DNA of 64,000 nt from Campylobacter sp. CCS1377 (GTDB taxonomy: Bacteria > Campylobacterota > Campylobacteria > Campylobacterales > Campylobacteraceae): contig NZ_CP155620.1 in the NCBI RefSeq assembly GCF_040008265.1, positions 1,116,001 to 1,180,000 of the forward strand, given 5' to 3'. This document shows, piece after piece, positions 62,501 through 64,000 of the stretch. Below the pieces are notes generated by a model. That model saw nothing but the letters and a program-made list of their open reading frames with translations. It was not told where the DNA came from and searched no databases. The translations under genes and the position numbers were made by a program. The number at the start of each line of letters is the position of its first letter. Positions within the stretch are counted from its first letter, which is position 1.

Positions 62501-64000
62501 CACCAAATTCTATGGTTTTAGCTTTAATGCTAAGATCTGCCATATCACCAAAAATATTTGAACTATCAAGCTTGATGTATTCAGCTTGAGTTAAAGTGCC
62601 ACTACCACCATTTTCACTCCAAACACCAAATTTTACATTAGCATTTTTGCTATCTGGGCTCGACATAACGCCGCCATTAAAATTTGTATTTTGGTATTGT
62701 TGATATTTTGCACTGAAAATATAATTTCCAGTATTACCAAAGGCAAATTCTACATTATCATACTTAGAGCCACCTTTTACCTCGATATGATTAGTCGCTA
62801 GCCATTTTAAAGACTCATTAATCACATACCATCCACCATTAATAGAAATTTTATTCGAAGCATCGATATTAAAATGATTTACAGTGATTCCATGCATAGA
62901 GTCATCAAAATTTACATCAGCGCCCTTGATTTCCAAAGTATCACTAGTCACCGCAAGCCCATTTGTTGCATTAAAAATTTTAGTATCAAAACTGAGTGTT
63001 TGAGAATCAGCCATAAGCGAAACATTATTTGTGGTGATATCATTTGTGGCTTTAAATGTTGCATTGCCTGCTAAAGTAAATTTAACATTTGTTAGCCCAA
63101 TAAAATCACTTGCGCTAATATTTGTCACAACACCTGAGCTTGTTTTGAATGTTTCATGCAATTTACTAAATTTATCAGCAGTAAAAACTATCTGCTTTCC
63201 ACTTAAATCAAAACTTCCCCCTTGCACATCAATAAGCGAATTGTTAGCTTTAAAAAGTCCGCTTGTATCTGTAGCTGTGATGCTAAATTTTCCACCTTTT
63301 GAAGTAAGATTTGCTGTATTTAAAAGCACTTGGGCAGCTTTGATTTCAAACTTATCATTATCACCATTTTGCAAAGCAGAATTAAAAGTGATATTGGAAT
63401 TTTCGATGAAAAGATTATTTGTTGCTTCTAGTGCTATGGTATTTTCTATAGTGAAATTACTTGAAGCTTGAATAAGTAATTTATCAAGCGCTTTTAAAGC
63501 CAAACTGTTTGCATTTATGCTTAAACCTTGCAAATCAACGATTTTAGCCTCTACCTCAAGACTTGAGCCACTAATTTGCGAATTTTTAACTACGATGATA
63601 CCTTTACCATCTTCTTGACTTGTAGTGTTAAGTTTTAGCGTGCTATCTTTTGTATCATTTTGGAATTTAGTGCTTTCTAGGGCGATTTTATTTACTGCGC
63701 TTAAATCAAAAGTGCTTGTTTGTAAGCTAAAATCTGCGTTATTAATTAAAATTTGATTTTTTGCTTTTAAATTTGCTGTGATATTTTCTAAAGTGAAGTT
63801 AATTTTATCTTGCGCTTTTGCACTTGCTTGTCCGATATTGATTTGATCTGCGATGATATCAAAAGCACCTTTACTATCTGTTGTGCCTGTTAAGGTAATA
63901 TCTCCTTTTATAAGCTCGACAAATTTTAAATTCTCGCCTTCGTTGCTATCTTTTATCGTTAAACTTTTTGCATTAATACTGCCTGAATTCATTTGTATAT
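59574..64000 (-). CDS. large beta-helix adhesin-like protein, TpsA type, 5' end outside window
   Basis: At least 1474 residues, open to the window edge, so the true start lies upstream. Nearly all of it up to about residue 1030 of the visible part is a beta-solenoid: repeats of about 20 residues rich in Asn, Ser, Thr and Ile with phrases such as NISASDFIGLTNVKF, DISGASTLDLKAANLF and KGLDIYGNSDYTLSL, as in filamentous-haemagglutinin passengers. Then come a Gly/Asp/Lys linker (about 1060-1130), a helical coiled-coil domain (about 1240-1390) and a short tail. No autotransporter beta-barrel is present, so secretion by a separate TpsB partner is likely. The only two Cys of the visible protein lie in the last 20 residues (RICIVSDNAKAMNPCLALGD). 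Confidence 0.8.
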   Translation of the reverse strand, partial: IQMNSGSINAKSLTIKDSNEGENLKFVELIKGDITLTGTTDSKGAFDIIADQINIGQASAKAQDKINFTLENITANLKAKNQILINNADFSLQTSTFDLSAVNKIALESTKFQNDTKDSTLKLNTTSQEDGKGIIVVKNSQISGSSLEVEAKIVDLQGLSINANSLALKALDKLLIQASSNFTIENTIALEATNNLFIENSNITFNSALQNGDNDKFEIKAAQVLLNTANLTSKGGKFSITATDTSGLFKANNSLIDVQGGSFDLSGKQIVFTADKFSKLHETFKTSSGVVTNISASDFIGLTNVKFTLAGNATFKATNDITTNNVSLMADSQTLSFDTKIFNATNGLAVTSDTLEIKGADVNFDDSMHGITVNHFNIDASNKISINGGWYVINESLKWLATNHIEVKGGSKYDNVEFAFGNTGNYIFSAKYQQYQNTNFNGGVMSSPDSKNANVKFGVWSENGGSGTLTQAEYIKLDSSNIFGDMADLSIKAKTIEFGAQMGESYDPANIGNVDLEADSLALNGFDFSGIDNFTFKGTKMLSLSNITFTDITSGKFLSDNLIKLENITATNSNIVFDSARNFELTGYLDISGASTLDLKAANLFKANNANIIVNNGSTLKIDGGKQITFNTSSLAGEGTIELSTSKASTSDLISDGLIEFVNTFGTIGTLKVSNANQFTIIGDKFTTFDIENADWNLRNKIRLQDIKLSVGNKFIANAGKDFIINSSNIEMNTKQDSNLNATNIYMNDTVFSLQNSTAKFTLGSDTTELIKLENENTEGFHGSSDLTELKAKYILAKNMDFSGGMKFNASEAISMENVDLSNPTINGSYDFYAKNYISLKNSTITAVSVKFETMADGNTGYGVINFNNVGIDINQGDFTMLANEINFENTDKSYSVDTANINWEAKNNMTLKGLDIYGNSDYTLSLKAGSKLSATDVDFGNSFGTYGKFKFDANYLVFDKVHIENGKVAGKEPQTAFNNVAQLDFKNVNFEFAGRVSGLDESITISNNMTTAWGNGGKDTDTNYTFNEPTWSDGTWDKEKNEWSGGTNEDTKHIVDDGNGDIGDGGKWEKSTGTDSSKGSPIKEGDKTYNDNVSDSEKDNIANDSKISIDSIEKKDIAKVGYETAKDTDFGKDIIAGEFDDPFEKETESGYEKIKTISIAYNDKVALDSNFGAKRAFDTIDFNNNISDEVILDASDFDAAVLEAILGDILKELYKLNIADLEKAWGYINNKEYEKLGALFGFDKEKTESLRQSFDFLDAFYGKGAGDKLAGFGGELAKFDSKYQEFKKARESVKDDTFGNGGIMGEYKNFDELYRAFSKQLEQFKQYIQDLKDGKYGEPGSVEYDNAYAKYENMHANLEKMKNSLVSMSDEIISNINKVYSNSGNKFLITYDGTQIGKVGGVDIPSYEKEQGGGDEGPNSRIFAEDNIYEEDENSAQNSKKGEINETAGKQKARICIVSDNAKAMNPCLALGD

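Overview
The window is low-GC, gene-dense epsilonproteobacterial DNA, almost certainly a thermotolerant Campylobacter of the C. jejuni / C. coli group. The evidence is the napAGHBLD order without napC or napF, flaC, the RpoN-type promoters in front of flagellar genes, fqrB, a CheZ, metE-metF and the short AT-rich spacers. Several proteins differ clearly from C. jejuni NCTC 11168 as I remember it, and the order of the syntenic blocks differs too, so I do not name a species. No rRNA, tRNA or CRISPR array was seen.

Layout. 1-4.4 kb: end of an unknown gene, murA, a structured small-RNA/small-peptide locus, moeA and a BspA-repeat lipoprotein interrupted near its 3' end. 4.4-10.5 kb (minus): periplasmic nitrate reductase operon napAGHBLD. 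10.7-13.6 kb (minus): flgG, flgF with a textbook sigma-54 promoter, and proA. 13.7-16.6 kb: fqrB, a YggS-type PLP protein, flaC and a small membrane protein. 16.7-20.2 kb: a metE-metF operon behind a leader with two tiny ORFs and a terminator-like hairpin. 20.2-27.9 kb: amidohydrolase, ppk2, dsbD, MOSC protein, SNF-type transporter and a decayed ATP-grasp gene. 27.1-35.7 kb (minus): packed operon murJ-cysS-ABC exporter-pyrD-M16 peptidase-dapA-FabL-like reductase. 35.8-42.2 kb (plus): DUF342 protein, ruvA, ddl, orphan Phd-like antitoxin, alpha/beta hydrolase, murF, PepSY-like protein. 42.2-53.0 kb (minus): rpsP/ffh/trmD/rplS translation genes, then cheZ-U32-purE-DUF3972-glyQ-Nif3-zinc ribbon-waaA-RluD-like. 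53.1-59.2 kb: glnA, a decayed SGNH gene, flgH, pta-ackA. 59.3-64 kb: a hairpin element and the 3' end of a very large adhesin-like beta-helix gene running off the window.

The genes give a coherent picture of a microaerophile: peptidoglycan precursor synthesis (murA, ddl, murF, murJ, dapA), nitrate respiration, acetate overflow (pta-ackA), flavodoxin-linked redox (fqrB), methionine synthesis and flagella. Three loci (lipoprotein, ATP-grasp, SGNH) are broken by short slips or small duplications.

The two observations I would follow first are the 1.49-1.74 kb locus and the metE leader. The first encodes a 20-residue hydrophobic peptide behind a strong ribosome binding site; its mRNA 5' end is complementary to its 3' region and there are antisense promoter and terminator signals, an architecture like AapA/IsoA type I toxin-antitoxin systems. 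The second has a small ORF ending in a Met/Cys-rich run followed by an attenuator-like hairpin.
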